Of a DNA stretch of 18,605 bases, positions 1 to 6,590 are shown piece after piece (the stretch's first letter is position 1; every line of letters begins with the position of its first letter). The translations under genes and the position numbers were made by a program. The notes below the pieces were generated by a model. It saw nothing but the letters and a program-made list of their open reading frames with translations, was not told the origin of the DNA and ran no database searches. This DNA comes from Candidatus Caccousia avistercoris (lineage in GTDB: Bacteria; Bacillota; Clostridia; Oscillospirales; Acutalibacteraceae). The DNA lies in assembly GCA_018715025.1 (NCBI GenBank), contig DVMK01000206.1, positions 1-18,605 of the forward strand, in the 5' to 3' direction.

Positions 1-138
1 GGTGCGGTTCTTTTCCAGGGAATGCTTATACTTTTCCACTTCCTCCTTCACCATGCTCACCGCATAGTCGCGCCCCACATCCTCCTTCAGCATAAAATGG
101 AGCGTCTGGCAAATACAGGCCGATTGAATCCGTTTCAT
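1..138 (-). CDS. Small conserved protein of unknown function, 3' part cut by window edge
   Basis: Reading leftwards from an ATG at 138, all 46 codons to the window edge are open. The peptide begins MKRIQSACICQTLHFMLKED and continues with a charged, helical stretch ending LEKNRT. A strong ribosome binding site (GGAGG, then 7 nt, then ATG) fixes the start. There is no signal peptide, membrane segment or recognisable catalytic motif in the visible part. From memory it resembles short (roughly 80-90 residue) conserved proteins of Clostridia that begin M-K-R-I-x-S-A and continue with KEEVExYK-type helices; no function is known to me. It has its own promoter and a hairpin leader, so it is probably expressed by itself or as the first gene of a leftward operon. 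The gene is real with fair confidence; its role is unknown. Confidence 0.72.
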   Translation of the reverse strand, partial: MKRIQSACICQTLHFMLKEDVGRDYAVSMVKEEVEKYKHSLEKNRT

Positions 139-169
139 GGAATTTCCTCCGTTCCGTGATAAAAATAAA

Positions 170-214
170 AACGTGCAGCCTTCAACTGGATTTACGCAGT
201 GAATGCTACACGTT
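170..214 (-). promoter_or_regulatory. Leader hairpin followed by U-rich tract (attenuator-like)
   Basis: On the minus strand the arms AACGTG (214-209) and CACGTT (175-170) pair. The stem continues inward with a G-U pair, AGC/GCT, one mismatch, TTCA/TGAA, and CTG/CAG around one bulged base and an 8-nt loop. The right arm runs straight into a U-rich tract (TTTTTATTTTTA, minus strand). This is the layout of an intrinsic terminator, but it sits between the predicted promoter and the start codon of the gene. The G-U pair favours folding of the minus-strand RNA over its complement. It could be an attenuator, a 5' stabilising stem or a short RNA. Confidence 0.55.
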
Positions 215-222
215 ACATTTTT

Positions 223-250
223 ATTATAAGGATTTTTTTGATTTTTTCAA
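223..250 (-). promoter_or_regulatory. Sigma-A promoter of the leftward partial gene
   Basis: On the minus strand TTGAAA (250-245) and a perfect TATAAT (228-223) are separated by 16 nt. Transcription would start near 216, so the RNA would begin at the very foot of the hairpin at 170-214. Confidence 0.65.
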
Positions 251-492
251 AGGCAATTTTGCACAAATCCGCACTCCCCTTTCCCCGCCCGGGATGGGAA
301 GCGTGCGCAGGGGGAACGCACTGCTGAAACACGGCGGAGGAAGGGGCAAGTCTGCGCGGGGCGGCGCAGAAGGCTCTTTCTATCTGAAAGAAATGCGGTA
401 TTTTAGTACAAAATTCTCATATACTATTTATATAAATTTCTGTTTTATAGTAAAATCAGACGAGTTTTTCCGAAAAAACAGGGGCAGAGCCC

Positions 493-521
493 TTGCGCCG
501 CACCGCAGGATCCGATATACT
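493..521 (+). promoter_or_regulatory. Sigma-A promoter of cca
   Basis: TTGCGC (493-498) and TATACT (516-521) are separated by exactly 17 nt. The predicted start near 528 gives a leader of about 64 nt. Confidence 0.6.
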
Positions 522-537
522 ATTATATTGTTCCCCC

Positions 538-562
538 GCAGGGCCCCAGAGGGAAGCCCTGC
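538..562 (+). promoter_or_regulatory. Hairpin in the cca leader
   Basis: GCAGGGC (538-544) and GCCCTGC (556-562) form a perfect 7-bp stem with an 11-nt loop. It ends 14 nt before the AAGGAG ribosome binding site (577-582). There is no U-tract, so it is not an ordinary terminator. It may affect RNA stability or ribosome access. Confidence 0.45.
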
Positions 563-591
563 CATTTGAAAACCGCAAGGAGTGAGACGGC

Positions 592-1926
592 GTGACTTTC
601 CCGGTTCCCCCCCAGGCGCGGCAGGCGCTGGACGCCCTGCACGGCGCCGGGTTTGAGGCGTACCTGGTGGGCGGCTGCGTGCGTGACAGCCTGCTCGGCA
701 CGCAGCCTCATGACTGGGACATTGCCACCTCTGCCCTGCCGGGGCAGACGGCCGCCGTCTTTTCTGGCTTGCCGCTGTGCCGGGCGGGGGAAAAGCATGG
801 CACGGTGACGGTCTGCTTCCCCGGCCTGCCGGTGGAAATTACCACCTTCCGGCTGGACGGTCAGTACCAGGACCACCGCAGGCCCCAGAGCGTGGCCTTT
901 TCCCGCAGCCTGCGGGAGGATTTGGCCCGGCGGGACTTCACCATAAACGCCATGGCCTGGGACGGCGGCCTGGCAGACCCCTTCGGCGGCCGGGCCGACC
1001 TGGCCGCCGGGCTGGTTCGCTGTGTGGGCGACCCGCAGAAGCGTCTGGAGGAGGACAGCCTGCGCATCCTGCGGGGGCTGCGCTTCGCCGCCGTGCTGGG
1101 GTTCCGCCTGGAGAAGGGCACGGCGCAGGCCATGCTGGAGAAAAAAGGGCTTCTGCGGTCTCTTGCCGCAGAGCGGGTGGGGGAAGAATTTTTGCGGCTT
1201 CTCTGCGGAAAAAACGCCGCGCAGGTACTGCGGGAATACCGGCCTGTTGCGGAGGAATTCCTGCCGGAGCTGGCCCCCATGGCCGGGCTGGACCAGAAAA
1301 GCCCCTACCACTGCTTCGACGTATGGGAGCACACCCTCCACACCCTGGAAAATACCGGGCCGGACCCGGTGCTGCGGCTGGCGGCGCTGCTTCACGACGT
1401 GGGGAAGCCCGCCTGCTTTACCGTGGACAGCGCAGGCCGCGGCCACTTTTACGGCCACCAGGCCAAAGGGGCGGAAATGGCCGCCGCCATTGGCCGCCGC
1501 CTGCGGCTCAGCCGGGAAACGGCCGGGCAGGTGGAAACGCTGGTGCGGTACCACGACGTTTCGGCCGTATGCGGCAAGCCCCGGGTGCTGCGCTGGCTGA
1601 ACCGGCTGGGGCTGCCCCTGTACCAGAAGCTGCTGGCTCTGAACCGGGCCGACGCCCTGGCCCACTCCCCCGCCGCCTTCCGGCGGCTTGCCGTACTGGA
1701 GCAGGCGGAGAAGGAGCTGGAGGAAATCCTGCGGGAGAACGCCTGCTTTACCCTTGCCCAGCTGGCGGTGAAGGGCGGCGACCTGCAGGGCATGGCGGAA
1801 GGCCCCGCCCTGGGGCGGCTGCTGCGCCAACTGCTGGAGGCGGTCATGGACGGCGCCTGCCCCAACGAAAGAGAGGCGCTTCTCGCCCTGGCCGGGCGGC
1901 TGGCGGCGGAAGCATCCCATTCATAA
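592..1926 (+). CDS. cca: CCA tRNA nucleotidyltransferase with HD domain
   Basis: This 444-residue enzyme adds or repairs the 3'-terminal CCA of tRNAs in the cytoplasm, using CTP and ATP. The class II nucleotidyltransferase head is complete: VGGCVRD at about 26-32, metal-binding Asp pair in HDWDIAT (D41, D43), RRDFTINAM at 113-121, the EDSLRILRG motif at 154-162 and an ERVGEEF segment near 194-200. The second half carries an HD phosphohydrolase domain with WEHTLH (H247), LLHDVGKP (H268-D269) and GHQ (H289). The start is GTG at 592, nine nt after AAGGAG; no in-frame ATG lies nearby. The HD domain could give 2',3'-cyclic phosphodiesterase or phosphatase activity, as in some CCA enzymes. A poly(A) polymerase of the same superfamily is the main alternative, but Clostridia usually have only the CCA enzyme. 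The amylase gene follows after 42 nt and may be co-transcribed. Confidence 0.95.
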   Translation: MTFPVPPQARQALDALHGAGFEAYLVGGCVRDSLLGTQPHDWDIATSALPGQTAAVFSGLPLCRAGEKHGTVTVCFPGLPVEITTFRLDGQYQDHRRPQSVAFSRSLREDLARRDFTINAMAWDGGLADPFGGRADLAAGLVRCVGDPQKRLEEDSLRILRGLRFAAVLGFRLEKGTAQAMLEKKGLLRSLAAERVGEEFLRLLCGKNAAQVLREYRPVAEEFLPELAPMAGLDQKSPYHCFDVWEHTLHTLENTGPDPVLRLAALLHDVGKPACFTVDSAGRGHFYGHQAKGAEMAAAIGRRLRLSRETAGQVETLVRYHDVSAVCGKPRVLRWLNRLGLPLYQKLLALNRADALAHSPAAFRRLAVLEQAEKELEEILRENACFTLAQLAVKGGDLQGMAEGPALGRLLRQLLEAVMDGACPNEREALLALAGRLAAEASHS

Positions 1927-1931
1927 CAACG

Positions 1932-1950
1932 GCGCGGCGGCGTGCCGCGC
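1932..1950 (+). other. GC hairpin between cca and the GH13 gene
   Basis: GCGCGGC (1932-1938) and GCCGCGC (1944-1950) form a perfect 7-bp stem with a 5-nt loop, five nt after the cca stop and five nt before the AGGAGG of the next gene. No U-tract follows, so read-through is likely. It may mark an RNA-processing or stability point. Confidence 0.4.
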
Positions 1951-1968
1951 AAAGTAGGAGGAACAAGA

Positions 1969-3288
1969 ATGATGTGGGCATATAAAAGCGTATTTTATCA
2001 GGTGTACCCTCTGGGGTTCTGCGGGGCCCCGGAGGAAAACGACGGCTGCTCCGCCCCGGCGGAGCCTGGCCTGGGTCGGTTTGCCGATTGGATTCCCCAC
2101 CTGGAACGGCTGGGCGCAGACGCGGTGTACTTCTGCCCTGTGTTTGAAAGCGACCGCCACGGCTACGACACCAGGGACTTCCGGGTGATTGACCGCCGGC
2201 TGGGCACCAACGAAGGGTTCGCCGCCCTGTGCCGCCAGCTGCACCAGAAGGGCATCCGCGTGGTGCTGGACGGGGTGTTCCACCATGTGGGCCGGGGCTT
2301 CTGGGCGTTTCAGGACGTGCTGAAGAACCGGGAGGCCTCCCCCTACCGGGACTGGTTTCACATCAACTTTTCCGGCAGCAACGGCTACAACGACGGCCTG
2401 TGGTACGAGGGCTGGGAAGGCCACTATGAGCTGGTAAAGCTGAACCTGAAAAACCAGCAGGTGAAAGATCACCTGTTCTCCTGCATAGAGGGCTGGGTGC
2501 GGGAATTCGGCATCGACGGCCTGCGGCTGGACGTGGCCTACTCTCTGGATCGGGATTTCCTGGCCAGCCTGCGCTCTTTCTGCGACGGGCTGAAGCAGGA
2601 CTTTTTCCTGGTGGGAGAGATGATCGGCGGCGACTACAACCAGATTATGAACGGACAGATGTGCCACAGCGTTACCAACTATGAATGCCGCAAGGGCCTG
2701 TATTCCAGCTTTAATTCCATGAATCTGTTTGAGATTGGCCACTCCCTGCTGCGGCAGTTCGGGCCGGAGCCCTGGACCCTTTACCGGGGGAAGCATCTGC
2801 TCAGCTTTGTGGATAACCACGACGTTACCCGGGCGGCCTCCATCCTGAACAACCCCCAACATCTCCCCCTGCTGTACGCCCTCATGTTCGGCATGCCGGG
2901 CATCCCCTGCCTGTATTACGGCAGCGAGTGGGGCGTAACGGGGCGGAAGGAGGACGGCGACCCCGCCCTGCGCCCTTACCTGGAAAAGCCGGAGGAAAAC
3001 GAGCTGACCCGGCAGCTGGCCCGTATGGCGGCGGCCAGGCGGCAGAGCAGGGCGCTCTGCTGCGGAAGCTACGCTTCCCTGGTGCTCACCAACCACCAGA
3101 TTATTTTCGAGCGCGCCTTTGAGGGCGAACGGGTTCTGGTGGCCGTCAATGCGGCGGCAGAGCCCTATGTGGCCCACTTCAATGCAAACGCGGGCCGCGC
3201 GGTGGATTTGATCTCCGGCGAGCCTCACGACTTCGGCGGCGGCAGCGAGCTGCCCCCCTACAGCGCCTTTTTCTGGCGTGTGGAATAA
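1969..3288 (+). CDS. GH13 alpha-amylase family glycosidase (cytoplasmic, cyclomaltodextrinase/neopullulanase-like)
   Basis: This 439-residue protein is a retaining alpha-glucan hydrolase or transglycosylase of family GH13. All four classic regions are present: I, DGVFHH at 101-106; II, GLRLDVA with nucleophile D188; III, GEM with acid/base E217; IV, FVDNHD with D285. The YYGSEWGVTG segment near 317-325 resembles the maltodextrin-acting branch. There is no signal peptide and no N-terminal carbohydrate-binding domain, so it probably acts in the cytoplasm on imported maltodextrins, cyclodextrins or glycogen. A short C-terminal beta domain ends in FFWRVE. The start is the ATG at 1969, seven nt after AGGAGG; a longer frame from a GTG at 1942 would swallow that ribosome binding site. 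Substrate cannot be read from the sequence. No sugar transporter or regulator adjoins it, which is unusual for such enzymes. A terminator follows. Confidence 0.9.
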   Translation: MMWAYKSVFYQVYPLGFCGAPEENDGCSAPAEPGLGRFADWIPHLERLGADAVYFCPVFESDRHGYDTRDFRVIDRRLGTNEGFAALCRQLHQKGIRVVLDGVFHHVGRGFWAFQDVLKNREASPYRDWFHINFSGSNGYNDGLWYEGWEGHYELVKLNLKNQQVKDHLFSCIEGWVREFGIDGLRLDVAYSLDRDFLASLRSFCDGLKQDFFLVGEMIGGDYNQIMNGQMCHSVTNYECRKGLYSSFNSMNLFEIGHSLLRQFGPEPWTLYRGKHLLSFVDNHDVTRAASILNNPQHLPLLYALMFGMPGIPCLYYGSEWGVTGRKEDGDPALRPYLEKPEENELTRQLARMAAARRQSRALCCGSYASLVLTNHQIIFERAFEGERVLVAVNAAAEPYVAHFNANAGRAVDLISGEPHDFGGGSELPPYSAFFWRVE

Positions 3289-3324
3289 GGGAATCCCCCT
3301 GTTTTCCCCGTATTCGGGAAGATC

Positions 3325-3349
3325 CGGCAGAAAATCCCTGCCGTTTTTT
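3325..3349 (+). terminator. Intrinsic terminator after the GH13 gene
   Basis: CGGCAG (3325-3330) and CTGCCG (3338-3343) form a 6-bp stem with a 7-nt loop, followed directly by six T's (3344-3349). It lies 36 nt after the stop codon and separates the cca-GH13 unit from the next genes. Confidence 0.8.
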
Positions 3350-3373
3350 CACAGAATATTCACATTTCCGTTT

Positions 3374-3379
3374 TATAAT
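3374..3379 (+). promoter_or_regulatory. Probable -10 box for the HD/acetyltransferase/MoxR gene run
   Basis: A perfect TATAAT at 3374-3379 stands in an AT-rich gap just after the terminator. I could not find a good -35 at 16-18 nt. A GCGGC/GCCGC inverted repeat (3391-3395 and 3411-3415) lies in the leader ahead of the AGGAGG at 3426-3431. Confidence 0.4.
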
Positions 3380-3444
3380 TAGTATGTTATGCGGCTGTAT
3401 AAGAAAATCTGCCGCGCCTGTTGAAAGGAGGAGATCTTTGCCGA

Positions 3445-3972
3445 ATGCCCCCGTTAAAGCAAACTGCCGACTATTTTCAGTGTATTCGTGACTTGATTTT
3501 TACGCCTGAGGTTCTCTCTATGTCTGAGATTCCCCAGCACGTGGATATTAACTGCCTGTTCCATTCAATTTTTGTCTCTTACGTCAGCTTCCGGATCTGC
3601 CAGGCCCTTGGCTGGAACGCCGCCGCGGCGGCCCGGGGCGGCCTGCTGCACGACCTGTTCCTGTACGACTGGCGGCAGAAGGGCAGCCATGAGGGTCTGC
3701 ACGGGTTTACCCACCCGCAGGCGGCGCTGCGCAACGCTTCTGACCTGTGCGAGCTCACCGACCTGGAAAAGGACATTATTGTGAAGCACGTGTGGCCCCT
3801 GACCATTTCCAAAATGCCGAAGCATCGGGAAACCTTTGTGGTAAGCTGCGCCGACAAGCTGTGCGCCCTGGCGGAGATGTTCCACATTTACCACGCCCTG
3901 CACATGGGGCTTCGCCTTGCCCTGGCCTCGGGCCTGCTGCAGCCCCTGCGGGAGGAAACCCGTGACGGCTGA
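3445..3972 (+). CDS. HD-domain phosphohydrolase of unknown substrate
   Basis: This 175-residue protein is almost entirely one HD domain. Likely metal ligands are H40, the H69-D70 pair in GGLLHDLFLYDW, H86 and H90 in GLHGFTHPQAAL, H115 in IVKHVWPLT, and D137 in SCADKLCAL. The extra histidines suggest a two-metal site. HD proteins cleave phosphate esters such as nucleotides, but this subgroup, which recurs in Clostridia with HGFxHPxxAL and KHxWPLT motifs, has no assigned substrate that I know of. The start is taken as the ATG at 3445, about 13 nt after AGGAGG; an upstream TTG at 3421 is in frame but would contain the ribosome binding site. The gene overlaps the next one by 11 nt, so translation is probably coupled. 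No membrane segment or signal peptide is seen. Confidence 0.82.
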   Translation: MPPLKQTADYFQCIRDLIFTPEVLSMSEIPQHVDINCLFHSIFVSYVSFRICQALGWNAAAAARGGLLHDLFLYDWRQKGSHEGLHGFTHPQAALRNASDLCELTDLEKDIIVKHVWPLTISKMPKHRETFVVSCADKLCALAEMFHIYHALHMGLRLALASGLLQPLREETRDG

Positions 3973-4405
3973 GGTACGGCCGGCGTCCCCTGCCGACTGC
4001 CCCGCCGCCGCAGCCCTCGCCCTGCTGCTTTGGCCGGAGCACACCGCAGAAGAGCTGGAAGCGGAGCTTGCCCCCCTTCTGGCCAGCCCGGAGGCCGCTG
4101 TCTTTTTGGCCTGGGAGCAGGGGCGGCCTGTGGGCTTTGCCCAGTGCCAGCTGCGCCGCGACTATGTGGAGGGGACCTGCACCAGCCCGGTGGGCTATTT
4201 GGAAGGAATTTATGTCCGGGAAGAAAACCGGGGCCGGGGCGCGGCCAGAGCGCTTCTGTCTGCCTGCGAGGCCTGGGCGGCCGGGCAGGGATGCCGGGAA
4301 TTCGCCAGCGACTGCGAGCTGGAAAACAGTGGAAGCCTTCGCTTTCACCTGGCGGCCGGGTTCCGGGAAGCGAACCGGATTATCTGTTTTTGCAAAAAAA
4401 TATAA
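3962..4405 (+). CDS. GNAT N-acetyltransferase resembling AAC(6')-I aminoglycoside acetyltransferases
   Basis: This 147-residue protein has the GNAT fold. The acetyl-CoA loop is V85-R-E-E-N-R-G-R-G-A-A-R96. Other features match the AAC(6')-I branch: LWPEHTAEE near 23-31, SPVGYLEGIYV near 75-85, CREFASD at 111-117, and ENSGSLRFHLAAGFREANR at 121-139, where AAC(6') enzymes have a similar EN...H..LGF.E..R pattern. These enzymes acetylate the 6'-amino group of aminoglycosides, though many chromosomal relatives have unknown natural substrates. The start is GTG at 3962, six nt after GGAGG (3951-3955), inside the end of the HD gene. A longer frame upstream has no ribosome binding site. Whether it gives resistance cannot be told from sequence. 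Linkage to the HD protein suggests co-expression rather than recent transfer, since composition matches the neighbours. Confidence 0.82.
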   Translation: MTAEVRPASPADCPAAAALALLLWPEHTAEELEAELAPLLASPEAAVFLAWEQGRPVGFAQCQLRRDYVEGTCTSPVGYLEGIYVREENRGRGAARALLSACEAWAAGQGCREFASDCELENSGSLRFHLAAGFREANRIICFCKKI

Positions 4406-4410
4406 GCCTT

Positions 4411-4449
4411 GCGGCCCGCCCGTCCCCGCGTGTGGGATGAGCGGGCCGC
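4411..4449 (+). other. Strong hairpin between the acetyltransferase and moxR-like genes
   Basis: GCGGCCCGC (4411-4419) and GCGGGCCGC (4441-4449) are perfect 9-bp arms. Inside the 21-nt loop TCCC (4423-4426) can pair with GGGA (4434-4437). No U-tract follows, and the AGGAGG of the next gene begins 13 nt later. It could attenuate transcription, act as an RNA-processing boundary, or lower expression of the downstream genes relative to the upstream pair. Confidence 0.6.
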
Positions 4450-4474
4450 GGCATAGCAAGCAGGAGGAGTTCTT

Positions 4475-5446
4475 ATGCAGACAAATCTGCCGGATGTTTC
4501 CCCCGTCCGCACCCTGGGGGAACGGCTTACCCGGAACATAAACCGGGCCATCATGGGCAAGGAGGAGGTAGTGCGCAAGGTGGTGCTGTGCCTGCTGGCC
4601 AACGGCCACCTGCTGCTGGAGGATATTCCCGGCACGGGAAAAACCACCTTGGCCAAGGCCCTGGCCAAATCCATCGGCTGCGCCTGCGCCAGGGTGCAGT
4701 TCACCCCGGACCTTCTCCCCTCTGACCTGACGGGCGTAAGCTTTTACAATCAGAAGGAGCAGCGCTTTGAATTCAAGCGGGGGGCTGTGTTCACCAACAT
4801 TTTGCTGGCGGATGAAATCAACCGCGCCACGCCGCGCACCCAGTCCAGCCTGCTGGAATGTATGGAGGAACGCCAGGTAAGCGTGGATGGGGCCACCTAC
4901 CCGCTGGCCGCCCCTTTCCTGGTTATGGCCACCCAGAACCCCATTGAAATCCAGGGGACCTTCCCCCTGCCGGAGGCCCAGCTGGACCGGTTCCTCATGC
5001 GCCTTTCCATGGGCTACCCAGCCCCGGAGGACGAAAAACGGATGCTGCTGGGGTATTCCGCCGAAAGCCCGCTGGAAGGGCTGCAGCCGGTGGCGGAGGC
5101 AGAGGAGGTGGCCGCCGCCCAGGCGCTGTGCCGCCAGGTTCACGTGGGGGAAGCGGTGTGCGGCTACATTGTCGCCATTGCAGAGGCTTCCCGCAGCGAC
5201 GAAGGGCTTCGCTTCGGCGCCAGCCCCCGCGCTTCGCTGGCCCTGCTGCACGCGGCCCAGGCCAACGCCGCCATGGAAGGCCGCGCCTTCGTTCTGCCGG
5301 ACGACGTGAAGGCGGTGTGCGCCGACGTGCTGTGCCACCGGGTGCTGTGCAGGGCCGCCAGAGGCGCCCAGGCCAAAGAGGCCGCCAAAGAAATCCTGCG
5401 GCAAATCCTGGTGCGCGTCCCCGCCCCCACCGAGGCGGCCCTGTGA
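4475..5446 (+). CDS. MoxR-family AAA+ ATPase
   Basis: This 323-residue cytoplasmic ATPase has every AAA+ landmark of the MoxR family: Walker A GTGKTT at 53-58, Walker B LLADEINRA at 110-118, the TPRTQSSLLECMEERQVSVD segment at 119-138, sensor 1 in ATQNP (N155), and the family signature GTFPLPEAQLDRF at 161-173. The remainder is the helical lid. MoxR proteins act as chaperone-like ATPases that assemble or activate partner complexes, often together with von Willebrand A-like proteins. The start ATG at 4475 follows AGGAGGAG. The DUF58 and DUF4129-like genes follow within 13 nt and by overlap respectively, which is the usual MoxR/DUF58/transglutaminase gene set. The client here is unknown. Confidence in family is very high, in function low. 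Confidence 0.95.
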   Translation: MQTNLPDVSPVRTLGERLTRNINRAIMGKEEVVRKVVLCLLANGHLLLEDIPGTGKTTLAKALAKSIGCACARVQFTPDLLPSDLTGVSFYNQKEQRFEFKRGAVFTNILLADEINRATPRTQSSLLECMEERQVSVDGATYPLAAPFLVMATQNPIEIQGTFPLPEAQLDRFLMRLSMGYPAPEDEKRMLLGYSAESPLEGLQPVAEAEEVAAAQALCRQVHVGEAVCGYIVAIAEASRSDEGLRFGASPRASLALLHAAQANAAMEGRAFVLPDDVKAVCADVLCHRVLCRAARGAQAKEAAKEILRQILVRVPAPTEAAL

Positions 5447-5459
5447 CGGGGGCGCGCTT

Positions 5460-6590
5460 ATGGAACTGCTTGTCTTACTGCTGCTTCTTCTGGCCGCCCT
5501 GTGGCTGCAGGGGCTTCTGTACCGGCGCTTCTCGTTCCGCCGGCTGGATTATTCCTGCACGCTGAGCAAGCGGGAGGCGGTGGAGGGGGATCCCATTGAG
5601 CTGCGGGAGGTCATCGCCAACCGGAAGCTTCTGCCCCTTCCCTGGCTGAAATCAGAAATCACCACCTCCCGCTGGCTGGAATTTTCACAGCTGCAGTCGG
5701 TTGTCACCGGGGAAACCCGGTTTATCTCCAGCTTTTTCCTGGTGCGCAGCTACCAGAAAATCACCCGCACCTGGCAGGGCCGCTGCCTGAAACGGGGTGT
5801 TTTCTCGGTGGAAAAATCGGTGCTGGTGGCCTCTGACCTGCTGGGCGGCGCGGCGCTTTCCTCCGTGGCCCCCGCGGGCAGCCAGGTGGTGGTGTTCCCC
5901 CGCCCGCTGGACCTGGAAAACGACTTCCGGCCCGCCAGCCGCCGCACCGGGGAAACCTGCGTGCGCCGGAACCTGCTGCCGGACCCCTTCTTCATTTCCG
6001 GCATGCGGGAGTACCAGCCCGGGGATCCCATGAACCACATCCACTGGCCCGCCACTGCCAGGGAGGGGAAAATCATGGTGTATGAGAACGATTCCTCCAC
6101 CTCGCAAAGCCGCACGATTCTTCTGAACATGCAGACCAGGGAATTTGCCAATTCCGGCGCGGTACATGCGGACATGCTGGAAAACGCCATCCGCGCCTGC
6201 GCCGCCCTGTTTCAGGAAACCCTGGAGGAGGGCACGCCGCTGCGCTTTCTGGCCAACACGCCGGAGCCTGTCAGCACCGAGGAATTCTGGGGGGAAGAGC
6301 ATCTGCACGGCCTTTTGGAGCTGCTGGCCCTTCTTCCCCTGAAAAGCGGGGAGCATTTTCCCTTCTACCTGAACGCCCTCTACGACGACATTCGTTCCAC
6401 CGACATTGCCCTGGTAACCTGCTACCTGGACGAGCCCATCCTGCAGTTTGCCCGGGACAAGCAGGACGCCGGCGTCCACGTGCGCCTGTATGTGCTGGAC
6501 CCGGGCGCGGACGCCGCTCAGGAGGACTTGGACATTTACCTGCCGCGCTGGAAGGCGCGGGGAAGGGAGGGCGGCGATGAGCAGTCATAA
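5460..6590 (+). CDS. DUF58 domain protein, membrane-anchored
   Basis: This 376-residue protein begins with one hydrophobic helix (residues 2-20, leucine-rich) and continues with a largely soluble part. The DUF58 signature is clear at about 180-210: SGMREYQPGDP, then NHIHWPATAREG. DUF58 proteins are the regular partners of MoxR ATPases and have a von Willebrand A-like fold. The strand that should carry the metal-site D-x-S motif appears to read ILLNMQTRE (about 220-228), so a metal-binding site seems to be missing; this is my reading by position only. The start is ATG at 5460, 13 nt after the moxR-like stop, with only a weak GGGGG upstream, so coupling to the upstream gene is likely. The end overlaps the next gene by 14 nt. 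Its biochemical role is unknown. Confidence 0.9.
   Translation: MELLVLLLLLLAALWLQGLLYRRFSFRRLDYSCTLSKREAVEGDPIELREVIANRKLLPLPWLKSEITTSRWLEFSQLQSVVTGETRFISSFFLVRSYQKITRTWQGRCLKRGVFSVEKSVLVASDLLGGAALSSVAPAGSQVVVFPRPLDLENDFRPASRRTGETCVRRNLLPDPFFISGMREYQPGDPMNHIHWPATAREGKIMVYENDSSTSQSRTILLNMQTREFANSGAVHADMLENAIRACAALFQETLEEGTPLRFLANTPEPVSTEEFWGEEHLHGLLELLALLPLKSGEHFPFYLNALYDDIRSTDIALVTCYLDEPILQFARDKQDAGVHVRLYVLDPGADAAQEDLDIYLPRWKARGREGGDEQS

Larger units (their letters stand above)
139..591. other. 453-nt divergent intergenic region between the left partial gene and cca
   Basis: No protein gene is supported here. The open frame of 137 codons on the plus strand at 156-569 has no ribosome binding site and a composition unlike a protein. 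The region holds, left to right, a hairpin leader and promoter for the leftward gene (170-250), a GC-rich stretch (about 270-375) with no structure I can name, an AT-rich stretch (about 400-470) with a perfect 12-bp palindrome ATTTATATAAAT at 426-437, and then the cca promoter and leader hairpin (493-562). The AT-rich block contrasts sharply with the surrounding coding DNA, as promoter DNA often does in GC-rich genomes. Confidence 0.7.

Noticed and set aside
426..437. Perfect 12-bp AT palindrome as an operator
   Set aside because: It has no promoter at a sensible distance and such palindromes arise easily in AT-rich DNA; noted only within the intergenic description.
156..569. A 137-codon plus-strand open frame in the left intergenic region
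   Set aside because: It starts inside the hairpin leader, lacks a ribosome binding site, runs across the cca promoter and has an erratic composition.
3962..4405. Recently acquired mobile resistance gene
   Set aside because: There is no integron site, transposase or repeat nearby; codon use and GC match the neighbours, and the gene is coupled to the HD gene.
3776..5404. A 542-codon minus-strand open frame opposite the acetyltransferase and MoxR genes
   Set aside because: Same shadow effect. It crosses three well-supported genes and lacks a ribosome binding site and any recognisable motif.
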